Source: Strix aluco
Taxonomy: Eukaryota > Chordata > Aves > Strigiformes > Strigidae
Assembly (NCBI RefSeq): GCF_031877795.1
Contig: NC_133940.1
Span: 13,889,985 to 13,953,984 of the forward strand
DNA length: 64,000 nt
Direction of reading: 5' to 3'
Shown here: positions 1 to 60,500 of the stretch, piece by piece
Layout: each line of letters starts with the position of its first letter
Numbering within the stretch: position 1 is the stretch's first letter
Made by a program: the position numbers and the translations under genes
The notes under the pieces: model-generated
Told to the model about the DNA's origin: nothing
The model's input: only the letters and a program-made list of their open reading frames with translations
Databases searched by the model: none

Positions 1-1073
1 AGTGAAATATCCTCTAATGATAAAATTAATGGACCACTTAACTCCCTCTATCCTCTCCTTTATGTTTTTCCTGTTCCCTACCCTATTTGCACTTTCCAAT
101 CAAATCTAAAACTCTGGCTTCTGACTCTTTTTAAACCAGTATTTTTCAAATATTTGTTGTGGTTGAAAGCAAAAAATGTTTGTTTTAATGTTTGTGGTGA
201 TTATGTGAATACATGACTTGGATTACTTTTCAGGAAGCACAAGTAAGATGAGATAAAATACACCGCAAAACTTCTTCCCCCACCTCCCACCTCCCTCCCT
301 GGTCAAATCTGGTATTTTCTGGTGTAGCACATCTACCTCTGCAGGGACGGCTGAGGGGAGGGAAGTAATTTTCAGGTGCAGTTTGGTTCCTGTTTCTGGA
401 ATAGGAAGCACAACTGGGGATTCAGGGTGCCTTAACTTTGAACTTCCAGGCTTTCTGATGTGAGTGGGAAGGTGCACATCCAACTTCACAATGTCCTTCT
501 CTATTAAAAAAAAGTAGCTTTCTGTCTTTATGTGGGAATTTAAAATCCTGTAGCTGCAGATCACTGTGGTCCTGGGCTTTGCTCAAGCTTTTGGCATGGA
601 CTGGGTTTATTTCTCTGTGTGTCTCCCTTGTGCAGGAATCTTCTGTGTTTCAAGAAAAGGGGTATTGCCTTGTTTAACTTGAAGAAATTCTTCTTTTACT
701 GGAGGCTTGACCAAGAGCTTCTGGTAGTTGGCAGAAACCTTCTGAAATGTATCTGCATGCCTCTAGTACTTTAATGAGATTTGCTTGGAGGGCAACTTTA
801 TGTGAACGAATTATGTTAATATAGTTGTATGTTGTTGCTTAATGACTCTTTTACACTAGTAGCTGTATCACTGTGTATTCTAATGTGGCTGATGTAGTTG
901 TGCTGGTTGAAGGGTATCTTTGGGGAGCAAATTAAAATACATTTCCTTAGACTTCTTTGTACAGGAGTAATTGCATTAATGCAGTGCATTTATTTACCAA
1001 CACTTCCAGTGGTTTGCTATTTTCTGTTGTAGACAGGATATAATGACTGTTCTTGGGTTGTTTTTTTTTTCAG
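1..1073. other. Left edge, no gene recognised
   Basis: This stretch is AT-rich and non-repetitive. A pyrimidine tract with TGCAG ends at about 634 and could be another plus-strand acceptor, but the following frame closes within a few codons. If the convergent gene is real, this is one of its introns. Confidence 0.4.
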
Positions 1074-1140
1074 AGCCAGGTGTTGTTCAGCTCTTGCCCA
1101 CGAACACTTGCTCAAATTTCGGTGGCCGACTTCTTTGTAG
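1074..1140 (+). other. Candidate 67-base exon of an unidentified convergent gene
   Basis: A run of ten T followed by CAG (1061-1073) precedes this segment, a TAATGAC branch-point-like sequence lies at 1041-1047, and it ends in TAG|GTAAGC. Both splice sites are close to consensus. Two of the three frames are open across it and stay open into the candidate terminal exon at 1604. I do not recognise the translation in any frame. In human, ALG13 ends convergently toward TRPC5 at this position, so its 3' end is the natural hypothesis, but this is inferred from gene order only. Confidence 0.35.
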
Positions 1141-1603
1141 GTAAGCAGGACTGTGCCACATCTTTTTCATGTAAATACCAATATATGTCTCTCTAGAATT
1201 GCAGCCCTTAAGTCCTCCTCTGCCCGCTGACAACCCTTGAGAAGTCTGGGCTGAACGTGATTTTAAAAAACTATAAAATGTCAGATCTGTTGCTGTTCAT
1301 AAATGTTTATTATCAATAGGCAGCTGGAAATGTTACATCTGAAAAGGTAGAAACACCTTGAATTTCAATAGGCTTACGTTTTTGGGAAAAAAATTAAATT
1401 TTTTCAGTTTACAGTTAAGCTAAAAATACACATAAAATAAATAATTTTATTTATTATGTACATCATTTCATTTTTACATGTTATATGAGGTTATGACATG
1501 GAGTCTGCACTATGGACAGAAGAGATGCAAGTAGAAAAGTACATAAAATTAAGCATTTGTTTTTGCTTTTTGCTTTTCCCCTTTCCTCCCCCTCTTTCTC
1601 TAG

Positions 1604-1755
1604 GGGTGGCTATTACTATTCAACTGGCAAATGCTGAGGTCCCCACTCTGTCTTCACATACACAAAATTCTTGCAACATCTAAAAGCTCTTTTGCCTGGA
1701 AAAGGCCATCACGTTTTTGACCAAAACTAAAATAAAGAGGGAGGAAAAAAAAGCC
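1604..1755 (+). other. Candidate terminal exon with poly(A) signal, convergent gene
   Basis: A pyrimidine tract of about 45 bases ends in CTCTAG at 1603. Joined to the donor at 1140, one frame continues through VAITIQLANAEVPTLSSHTQ to TAA at 1681-1683, and AATAAA follows at 1731-1736. Another frame stops earlier in the same exon. The layout (tract, acceptor, stop, hexamer 50 bases on) is what a last exon looks like. The exact 3' end is a guess. The protein is not recognised. Confidence 0.3.
1731..1736 (+). terminator. AATAAA hexamer, candidate poly(A) signal on the plus strand
   Basis: This canonical hexamer lies 48 bases after the in-frame TAA of the candidate terminal exon. It would end transcription of the convergent gene about 6.9 kb from the TRPC5 stop codon. 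Confidence 0.3.
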
Positions 1756-2633
1756 TCACCTTTTTTATCCCATGAAGTAAAATGGCATTTTAAAATACGC
1801 TCAGGTGCGAAGCTGTTTCTGTGATAGCTTTTTTTAATGAAGATTTGGTATTAAAACTCGATTGCTAAAAAAACTGTTTGCAGAGTAAGCCCGGGTCTCT
1901 AGGGCTTGCCATATAGAAAATAGAGTACTTAAGCATCTGCTACTATCCTTTGCTTCTCAAAGATCCCTAGCCCTCTGGTTCCCAGACCCGCCTTATAAAC
2001 ACATTCAGTAGTTTTTAAATAAGACTATACAATACCCAAAAAATAGCTAGACCAAAAAGTGCCCCCTTGCTCAAAAACAACTATTTATAGTCAAAAGGCA
2101 TTTCACTCTGTTGGCTAAAGGTATCACAGTGTTCTGTTAGCTAATGTGCTAAAAGACCAGCTCCTCGATTGATCACGTCTTGTCTAAGCACATCGTTTCT
2201 TCTGGCTCAGGAGTTACTGCTAACATGGAAATGCTTTAAATGGGAGAGGAAAAAAAAAAATCCCCAAAATAAACAAAATAAGGCATGCTGAAGGAGGATG
2301 TGCTGGCCAGGCGGAATGGGCTGCACAGGTTTCTGTCGTTGGTGAGCCATTGATTGAGCAGTTTCTGTATGTAAAGAAAGAACTGGAAGATCAATTTGGC
2401 TTTTAAAATTGTGGGTGGTTTGAGCTATGTTAGGGGGTTTCATTTGTTGTTATGGTTGGGGTTTTTGTTTCCCTGAAGCATAAAATACCATCAGACATTT
2501 GGAAGATAAGGATCAAACACTTCTGACTCTTAAATATACTTTTTTAGATAAAGCGTGTTCTCTTTTTAAAACAATCGTTCTTGGGCATGAATTTACTCCA
2601 GAGCAGCACTTGTTCTGGCTGAGGCAATTATGT

Positions 2634-2678
2634 GAATAATATAAATAATAATAAATAATAATATAAATAATAATAAAT
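2634..2678. repeat. AAT-type simple repeat
   Basis: About 45 bases are built almost only from AATAAT and ATAAAT units. It is an ordinary AT-rich microsatellite. Confidence 0.8.
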
Positions 2679-3739
2679 GCCTTGTTTGTAAAAGTGTAAT
2701 GGCCTGAAATGGGGAAAGTAGTAGTGTGAAAATGAAATTAAATCAAATTACAAATGTTTAGAAAATATGCTAATGTGGCTAGCCCAGAGTGCTCCCCACC
2801 TCCTCCAAAACCAAAATCCAGTCAGGGATTGACTTTATAGTTGTTAGGTTTCAAGTTACACATTTGCTGAAAACTACGGCTTATTTTGGTAACAGTTTAT
2901 TTTAGATGCTTCTCCAGTGAGCTGATTTATTATTCACTGTAGTCTCACCAATTCCAATTAATTTTACTATTACATGAATGAGAGTCGCTGATGCCTCCAG
3001 CACACCTGGGCAAGCTGCAACCTGCTGTGGCTCAGCTGTGGCTGTGGTGCTGGGTGGCCCCTCTTGCGAGGGAGAGGTCCTTGCAGCACAGCCACCCCCG
3101 AAACAGCTCCAGAGAGTCTTCAGTTAAGTACCAACTTTCATTAATTCTAGGCAGTCCTAGTGGTTTGGATGGTTTTGCTTAATTTTTGCCATTCTGTTTG
3201 GGGAATTGCAATGGAAGTAGGAGGGTGATCCTGTTTCTTTGGAAATCAGGCTTTGAGGCTGCGTGGAGCTTCCTCAGGGGCCTCTCTGAAAAAGCATTAG
3301 CATGTTACAGGACAAGTTAACTGGTTGAAGGAGAAGTCAGCCAGAAATGAAACAAAAATTGCACCTTTTCTGGGTTAATTGAAATATGCTTTTTGGAGGG
3401 ATTTTTGGCCTTTCGAAAAGGAAAGTAGAAATTTCAAAGCAGAGCTGAGAAGTCCCAAGGGAAACGGGACATACACTTAATGGTCGAGAGCAGCAGGTGC
3501 TCGTGTAGTTCTCTACCTGCTAGAAAACCCAGCAGTAAATTAAATCCTTGCTTACGCTATTAGTAACTGTCCCAATCCCTGGTGCAGATACCCTGCAACT
3601 GCTCGTGTTCCTGGGAGGGAGCTCCACATGCTCGTAGTGCCCTGACCCTGCAAGTCAAATCTTGGAGTTCCTGTCACTCAAACCAAAGACCTTTTTCCTG
3701 AGTCAGCACTAAAGAAGAAAAACAAATTGTACCTACAGA

Positions 3740-4085
3740 GAAATGAGGGCAAAGAGCCCCCTCGTAGGGACACAGAAGACAGTCTCCTGCTGTCTGGGAG
3801 GGGTTCCTCCAGCAGCCATCATGCTGGGGACACAGTGCTGCCGGAGCTGCCCTACCCAGCTCCTCGGGCAAACCGGGCAGCAGGGCGGCTCAGCTCCAGG
3901 CATGGCCTCCCTCGGCCCCAGCGCGCTGCACGCCCTCCTGCCACACCCTGTCACCTGCGTGACTTGCTGCCCTTGCCAGCAGTGGGGTGAAAAGTGAACG
4001 CGAAGGAGGCGATGACATCTGGTGACGTTTTCCTATAGCCCTACTCCAGCATCCTGCCCTGTGCGCGTGCATCCGTCCTGGGCTG
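3740..4085. other. GC- and CpG-enriched patch
   Basis: This patch is clearly richer in G+C than its surroundings and contains more than a dozen CpG dinucleotides in about 340 bases. Overlapping short open frames on both strands are a by-product of its composition. No protein, promoter motif or repeat family was recognised in it. Confidence 0.4.
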
Positions 4086-4510
4086 CCTGTGGAACCTCCC
4101 CATGCTTACAAGTCTGTTGCATCAACCAATTTTAACCTCTTTAAAAGGTAAGGTTTTATATTTATAGATTAATATATTTATTTAAATAGTCTTTAATATT
4201 TACAGTGGCTGTTCCTGCTAAAAATTATATTACATGTACCATCAGAAAAAGGATGAAACACAAATACAGTGAGGTGACATTAAGGGTGAGACATAAATCA
4301 CAAAAGCAAGAGTGTTAAGCGTTTAGGCTTCCAGGGTATGCTGCTCCTGCTCTCTGTCTACTGCAGAAGTCCCCTAAATTCCCTTCATGGGAAACCATGC
4401 TAGTTTCCTACATAGAAAACTATCATAACAGACATACAGTTAAATCCTAACCTGAATTAGTTGTAAGAAAATAAAAGTACATACTACTGCTACGAATATT
4501 AACTTCTTAC

Positions 4511-4727
4511 TGTATATAGCGCCTTTAATTTGAAGATCTGAAAGTGCTTATAAATAATGAACTAACCCCCCCTGCGAGGTAGGTAAGTATTATTATCCCT
4601 ATTTTACAGATGGGGAAACTGAGGCATTAGAGAGGCTAAGTGACTTGCCCAAGGTCACAGGTGAGTCAGTGGCAGAGCTGGGAACAGACCTCAGCAGTCC
4701 TGTGCTCTAACCGCTGTGCATGCTTCC
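4511..4727 (-). mobile_element. MIR-like ancient SINE, nearly full length, antisense to the plus strand
   Basis: Read on the minus strand, the segment has a tRNA-like head (CAGCGGTTAGAGCA), then the MIR core landmarks in order: CCAGCTCTGCCACTGACT, TGTGACCTTGGGCAAGTCAC, CTCAGTTTCCCCATCTGTAA and AATAGGGATAATAATACT. The tail contains AAAGGCGCTATA, like the tail of amniote MIR relatives with an L3/CR1-like 3' end. MIR-type elements stopped moving long before birds radiated, so such a clean copy is notable. It lies 3.9 kb beyond the TRPC5 stop, in the same orientation as the gene. Confidence 0.9.
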
Positions 4728-6290
4728 TCTGTAGGGACCACATATACAAATACTTGAGTATTTACATGTATACCAGTAAGTGAATAATATACAAATGCAA
4801 TTATCCAAATATCTGCAGAGATATGTCAGTTAATTTCTTGTTTCTGAAACAACTTCTTTAATCTCTGACCTGAGTACAAACACCTCCTAGCTCTATTTGA
4901 TATTCTCAACCCTGGATGTTATTTGTTCACTTTTTAATTGGTGATCATTTGTAGGTGTGCTGCTTTAAAAAGCCAGGTGAAAAATGACACTGGGGATGGG
5001 AAGTGAGAAATAAAGCAACTTCAAGAGCAAGAAACCTAAACAAAGGGCAAGAGGTTGAGATCTCTATTATTCCTAATTCCAAATTCCTTGCATATATGTA
5101 AGGATTATTATTGAAGCCCACAGAATAAAGGCCAGGCATGTACCAGTTGGAGCACAGCTGTGCATCTTGAACCCAAGCCAAGGAGAAGTTTAACTCCTCA
5201 CAGGAGAAGCTCCAAGTGTCCCACCAGTTCCCACCCTGGTTGCTTGTGCAGACAGCACAGGGGTAGTTCGCTGATTTCTCTGAAGGAAAGAATAACTTTC
5301 ACTAAAACATGTTTTCTTTTTGAGCAATTGAAAATGGAAAAATGCTAGTGAAATCCCAAATACTGTGACTGCAAGTGAATTTAAAAAACCCCAGGTTTTG
5401 CTTATCAAATGTATTTTTCACAAGATACTTTAATTTCCTTCCCCTGAAGCTCCTGTTTTAGAGTAATAATAATAATTCACCAGCTGCTATAAAGTCTATT
5501 GCTACCAAAGGGGATGCATAGATGCAATCAAACAGAGTTTTGCCTTTTGGGGGACCAGTCTGACAGTTTTGCAAACTCCTGGACACATGTATTAATAACA
5601 GCCAAATCAAATATTTGTGTTAAATCCCAAAGTCAGCTCAGACGAGCTCATAGCTGGGAGCTAGGAAGTATCTGAGTCATGAAACAAATCCCAGGGGAGC
5701 CACAGCCAAACAGCCCTGTGACGTACCTCTCGCCTTTAACATAACGTTATCGAGAGATTTCTGCAGACTGCATTATCCATCGTGCCTCTCCAATGTGGCA
5801 GTTCCTACCTCTGCCCTTTCAGGACACAGCAGGAGAACATGACTCAGTTTGCACAGAAGGGATTTGCGCTGCACGGTGTCAATTTTTGTATTTTTGGGGG
5901 GCACCACTGCGGAGTTAATTGCATTTCATTTTGTTATTTGTACCTGTTAATGCAGTGCTGCATTTGAATGACACAATATAATCATCACCGGTAGCAGTAT
6001 GCTTGCTCTCATGGAAATCTTAAAAGCCTTTCCACTGTCCATGGATATGAACCCCGCTTCTGTCTCAGCCTTGAACTCAGTTGATGCAATCTGCATGACC
6101 ATACTTGAATTGTTTTCATTCTTACTCGTTACACAGGAAATACCGTAAAGATTTGCTGGCCCCATGTCAAGTAGAGTTCATAAACTGCAGTGTGGTGAGG
6201 TGAGGCATAAAATGATTCAAATCCTTTCCTTCACCCCCCCTGTAGCAGCTCTTGCTAATGTTCATCTTTCCAGAAATGTGCTCAGTTTGG

Positions 6291-6296
6291 TTTATT
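6291..6296 (-). terminator. Candidate polyadenylation signal for TRPC5
   Basis: This is AATAAA on the minus strand, about 2.3 kb after the TRPC5 stop. It is the first canonical hexamer downstream. Support is positional only; the flanks lack a clear GU-rich downstream element. Confidence 0.3.
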
Positions 6297-8620
6297 ACAC
6301 GGTAGGACTTTTATGGTGAGCTGCTTTGAGAATTGCTTGTGGTTGGTTCTGACTGCAGCTCTTGCGTATTGATGGATTTGCCTCTTAAAAGGCAGGGGTG
6401 CTGGATTTCTTCACGAATGATCAGCAAGCTGCTTCTGACCCTCAGATTTTGCAAGTCTCCTTGTGTAGCGCCAATGTTAGTTTGCTCAGCCTTTTGTAAA
6501 GGAAGAGGAGACGCAGTTTTCAAAGACAACTCTAACCCTGCAATTAGTATGAAAGCCTGAAATCTGTTGCTTTTCACTCTGCCTTCACTAACACATCTAG
6601 AAGCTTAAATATTTTGGGCTTTATACTGCATGCTGGAAACAAGACTGGTTTCATTTATAAGCAAGGAATACAGAAACATTTTTGAGTCTCTGCTCCCAGT
6701 TGCTGATTTTTCTTAACACCAGAGCTGGCCTAGAGACATGGTCTCCACATTGAGGTCTGTACTGAAAACTTCCCAAAGTGTTAGCATCTGCAACTCTGCT
6801 ACAGGAGCTGCTGCACGCTTCACATTTATCTCTCCAATACAAGTGTGCTCCATTGTGACCTTTAGATAATGCTGTATAGGTGCCCAAAGGGAAAACCCAG
6901 CAAGGTGGTTTTCCTTAACAAGAGGAGGGAGCCAGATTTAAAACTCGGGCAGAGTATCCGGCTGCAGGCGTCCCAGCATCGCTTCTTTGGGGCCTGCTGT
7001 AGTGAGAAATCCCTTTCCTCCTGACCCCTGTGCTGTGGTGAGAGCTGCTCCTACCCCTCGCTGGTAAAATCTGACCAGTGCCAATGGTAGGTGTAGATTT
7101 TCCAGCATTCTGCTTTTACAAATGCAATTCACAACCCACTTCACAGAAGAGGTGATTTTTGGCAACCGCCCTTGGGATATGCTCCAGCTCATGTAACCTC
7201 TCCTGGGAACAGAGCCTTACGCGTGACTGTGCGAGCGCAGTAACGAAGCTCTGTCATTCGGGAAGGCTGTTTCTGAGCTCCCTGTCAGGACTTGCTTCCT
7301 CTAAGAAAGCAGGTGACTAATAACGGCTCTGAAGTGGTGGTAAGTAAGTGCCAATCATCTGTGTTTCTTAGCAACACCGCAGAAGAAAGTTCAAGTATCA
7401 CATTGTTTAAAAAAAAAAAAAAATCACTGTTAAGAATTCAACCATTTTGCCCTTGATGGGGTTGTCTTCTCCCCTCTCTGATGCTCTGTAGAACAAAAGC
7501 AGTGACATTGCTAGGCCCTATCCAGACACTGCCACAACTGGAGAAATAAAAGGTAACATCTACCACTGCACTCCTTTTTGTTGCACCTTAGGAACTACCA
7601 GAGATTTCCCAGGCTGCCAGATGCAGTTTGAGCTGCTATTGCTTAGGTTGCTTTTCAGAAATGCAGCTCACAGGCCCAGGGAAGATGAGCTCTCTTAGCA
7701 CTTGCCATATACCAGGAAGATGGTTTTCTTCCTAAAGCCTGACATCCATCAGAGAGGCAGAAAAAGCCTCTCTGCAGCAGTGAAAGTAAGATTAGGAATT
7801 TTAGAAAACATATACAGCTCAAGGGGTGGGGTGTAAGGGCAAGGCTCAGGGCTGTGAGGTTTGTGTTTCAAGCAGCCACAGCTGGTTTGGGGTCAGTTCA
7901 TCTACACAGACGTTGGTAGCAAGGCCAGGTGCTGGCTTCCAGTGTCAGCCTAACTCGAAGGTCATTCTGCTCCCTACTGGGGGAATTTCTTATGGGAACT
8001 AGGTAAATAAGCAAATCATAACATGTTCTAGCTGGGTGATCGAAGGGGTCTCTTATTCAGTACCAATTTACAATATTAATATAATAAACACACAGCCGAA
8101 AGAATCAGAGGTTGTATTGCTTAAAGAAAGCAAAAAGCCAGTTATAAGTTGAAACTCTTTCTGAAAAGATTTTAAATACGATTCTCAGCCTCCTGCTAAG
8201 CCTCTGCCCACCAGCTGGTTGTGTTGACAAGGAAAGCTGAGCAGGACACAGAGCCAATCGTGTTGGATAGCAGCAGTGATAGCCCAGTGGCGGTGGGATG
8301 ACGATGAGCACTGGAGAAATCCTTTACTTGGCCACCAGCGTGTCTGAAGTCTGTGGGGTTTGAAGACTCAGACTGCATCCAAAGGGATTCCTGTGGTTTA
8401 TAGGGACCTTATAAATGGTGAAACCTTTAGTTTTTGTGAGTGTAAAAAAAGTAAATTAAAAAAGGTGCAGGTGGCTATAAAATAGGCTAACATAAGTATT
8501 TCTACACTTCTTTTTTTTTTCACCTGTGGACAGAAAGGAAAGAGTAATGCTGAATCAGATGAGAGCAAACAATTACAAATAATTGGCTAAGTTTTCCAGC
8601 AAGTGTTAAGATAGCTTTAC
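6291..8620 (-). other. TRPC5: Presumed TRPC5 3' UTR (extent uncertain)
   Basis: The sequence just after the stop codon on the minus strand must begin the 3' UTR. The first canonical AATAAA on that strand lies at 6296-6291, and no canonical AATAAA or ATTAAA was seen between it and the stop. The signal is not followed by an obvious GU-rich element, and TATAAA-type variants lie near 6620 and 6655, so the true cleavage site may be elsewhere or further down. No coding sequence was recognised here. Confidence 0.4.
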
Positions 8621-57468
<48,848 letters not shown>

Positions 57469-57958
57469 CTATATAAAGGGATAAACCATAGTCACATTTC
57501 ATGTGGAACAGCAGAAATCAGATGTCCCTCCTTCATACTTTTGAAGTGATGTCATAACAAAACAGAGTTTTTATAACACCCTCTGTTCTTTGAATTCTAT
57601 TGTATCCATGCACACATACACACTGTTGCTCTGACAAAACCATCTTCCCCCAAGTCATTCCAAGAAAGGGAAGTCTAGAAAAGAGTGAACACTGAATAGA
57701 TTTCCATAACTATCATTATTTGAATTATATATCTGCATTTGCATGCCAAGAACATGCTCATTGGAGGCCCTACTCAAACCAAATCAAACACTGGTCTGCA
57801 GTTGAGCAAAGCTCTTCCTCACCTTTTCCCTACTGTTTTTATTTGAGAATACTTTTCAGTGGAAGGATACATTACATAACCGCCCTCAGAATAGATTTTT
57901 TTTTTAAATGGTTTTGAAAAAATTTAAATGTAAAATTAATGAGCCATAGTCCACTACA

Positions 57959-58044
57959 AATAAGACACTCCAGGGTGTGCATTATTCAGCTACTGTTGCA
58001 CTTCTCAGAAGACGAGCTTAATGCACACCCTGTTGTGTCTTATT
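57959..58044. repeat. Long near-perfect inverted repeat (hairpin)
   Basis: The left arm 57959-57984 and right arm 58019-58044 are complementary at 24 of 26 positions; the two mismatches are adjacent (57969-57970 against 58033-58034). AGCT at 57988-57991 can extend the stem with AGCT at 58015-58018 after a three-base bulge, leaving a 23-base loop. The size and shape resemble a pre-microRNA or a small palindromic transposon relic. The structure is intronic to TRPC5 and could form on either strand's RNA. Confidence 0.85.
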
Positions 58045-59770
58045 ACTATATGCAGAGTGCAAAATTAGACCAAAATGCTCTTACATCCGAAGGACGCAGT
58101 GTGTTTCCATTTGCAGCGCAGGCAGCTCTCTTTGTTGTGTGTTAATCATTACTCAAGCATACTGTACTTCGTGTGCCCACCACTCTTGCCCTGGCAGTTG
58201 GCATCCTGTTGCTCAAGGGTGATTGCTGGGTTTGGTGAACTGTAGGCCTGTTTCCCCTGGCAAATGTCAAAGGCATTTCAGAGAAACTATTGTCAGAGTC
58301 CTAATGACAGGAAACATTACTCAGTCTGTAAAAATCCAAAAGTAAAGCAGCGATAAAGTAGCATGAAGTAAAGGGTTAGAAATCCTTCTGGTGGATATAC
58401 CTAAGACTGGTTATGAGACAGTGAACCTCTAACCACTGAATTTGAGTTCCCTGGGAGTTAAGTGCCTCTATAGCACTAAAGAGCTAAAGACTCCTGGGCT
58501 GTAGTTGATTGATAAATGTCTACATAACCCAGCTGTGACAGCAGGACATTCTGTTCACAATAGACAGCACTCTCCCAAAGGTTGGCACCGCACTGAGATG
58601 CAGGGTCATTTACTGGAGCAGGGCTCACTGGGTGGCTAAAGGTATTTTTGGGAATAATACAAGTCTGCTACCCTGGATGCAGCACATGTGGAGTTAAATC
58701 TCTGGCAGCCTACAGACACACAGGTGTAAAGAGGCTTTGCTAACAAGTCTGGTCCCTACAGAGGCAGCCAGGAGGGAGCCAATAAATAAGGCTTATGGGG
58801 AAGAAGAGAGAATGGTTATGAGGATTTGCTGTGGGTCATAGAGGGCTTGGTGTCTCCTAGCGAGGTTGGAGAAATGTATTTTAACGTAGGTAGTAACAAA
58901 AAGCTGAAAGCAACTCTTTTTGTAAGGTCTTTGACTTTCTTTTCCTTTGCTTAGCTCGTTTAGGTAGTTTGTTAAATGTCAAGAGAAAGGTGTGGATTTC
59001 TCTTTTTTTCTCTCTTAGAAGCATTTTTTAAAAGCCTTGGTACTTGAATAATTGCATTTATCTTTTTTCGCCTCCTTTTTCAGTCAGTCACTGGCTGCTG
59101 TATTCACACCTCTGCCTCAAAGGAAGAATGCTTTCCCCTCTGTCACTCCTATTACTGTCAAGTTTAATCTTGTTTTTCTATATAGAAGTTATTGTACCCA
59201 GGGCCGTGAAAAGGATTTTCAGCTTTACACAGATGAGGTATTCATGTTGCTCAGAATATGAAATGGGCACTTGCTGACAGGGTAGTAATGTTACAGGTGA
59301 GGATAGTGCTAAACTTGTCTGCTTCTGTCTACTCCTGAGGTTATCTACATCTGGATCTAGAACTCTCAAAATGGTTGTCCCAAGGTTTGGGATCAAATTG
59401 GGGGTATCTATCAAGTGATCCCTCATGCCTTATTCTGTCTCATGTCACAAGCCCTCACCTCAAAAATGGTGCACTACTTTGTTAGGACTCAGGCAGCAGC
59501 TGTGATGTTTTCCTGGGCAGTGTGCAGCACTTTTAATTAAGGGCTAAGAAGTGAAACGGTGGTGCAGAGACATAGGGGCTTCCTGGGGTCTGGGAGCAGC
59601 AGATCAGTCTAAGGGCTCAAATTACTGGAGCTGAAGCTTATTTCTGATTACAGCTGAGCAGCAAAACAAACCACCAAAACACAGAGCAGGAATAGTGCAA
59701 ATGACGGCTGCTGTGGCCTCTCTCTTTTCTATGCCTGGCTGATCCAAAGACCATGTATTGGCTAAAAATT

Positions 59771-60500
59771 ATATCACAGAATCATCTAGGTTGGAAAAGA
59801 CCTTGAAGATCATCTAGTCCAACCGTTAACCTAACACTGACAGTTCCCAACTACACCAGATCCCTCAGCGCTATGTCGACCCTACTCTTAAACACCTCCA
59901 GGGATGGGGACTCCACCACCTCCCTGGGCAGCCCATTCCAATGCCCAACAACCCGTTCTGTAAAGAAATGCTTCCTAATATCTAGTCTAAACCTTCCCTG
60001 GCGCAACTTGAGGCCATTCCCTCTTGTCCTATCACTTGCTACTTGGTTAAAGAGACTCATCCCCAGCTCTCTGTACCCTCCTTTCAGGTAGTTGTAGAGG
60101 GCGATGAGGTCTCCCCTCAGCCTCCTCTTCTCCAGACTAAACACCCCCAGTTCCCTCAGCCGTTCCTCGTACGACATGTGCTCCAGACCCTTCACCAGCT
60201 TCGTTGCCCTTCTCTGGACACGCTCGAGTAATTCAATGTCCTTTTTGTAGTGAGGGGCCCAAAACTGAACACAGTAATTGAGGTGCGGCCTCACCAGTGC
60301 CGAGTACAGGGGCAAGATCACTTCCCTGTTCCTGCTGGCCACGCTATTTCTGATGCAAGCCAGGATACCATTGGCCTTCTTGGCCACCCGGGCACACTGC
60401 TGGCTCCTGTTCAGCTGGCTGTCAATCAACACCCCCAGGGCCCTCTCTGACTGTCTGTATGTCTTGGGGTGCATATTTTTGTTGTTGTCTTGCACACTGT
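59771..60500 (-). mobile_element. CR1 LINE, 5'-truncated 3' fragment
   Basis: On the minus strand an open frame of 214 codons (60495-59851) covers the C-terminal end of the CR1 reverse transcriptase ORF2. Its landmarks are [76 protein letters not shown] and [18 protein letters not shown]. The short 3' UTR ends in GATTCTGTGATA near 59771, the usual CR1 terminal motif. The 5' boundary is uncertain between about 60447 and 60505. Like nearly all CR1 copies it lacks ORF1 and the endonuclease and most of the reverse transcriptase, so it cannot move by itself. It is oriented with the TRPC5 transcript. Confidence 0.95.

Larger units (their letters stand above)
1756..6290. other. Intergenic region between TRPC5 3' side and the left-end transcript
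   Basis: No coding exon was recognised. The stretch holds an AAT-type simple repeat (2634-2678), a moderately GC-rich patch (about 3740-4085) and a MIR-like SINE (4511-4727). The remainder is unremarkable AT-rich sequence. Confidence 0.5.

Noticed and set aside
600..700. Acceptor-like pyrimidine tract ending TGCAG at 634 as another plus-strand exon
   Set aside because: The frame that looks exon-like closes after about 13 codons and no convincing donor follows.
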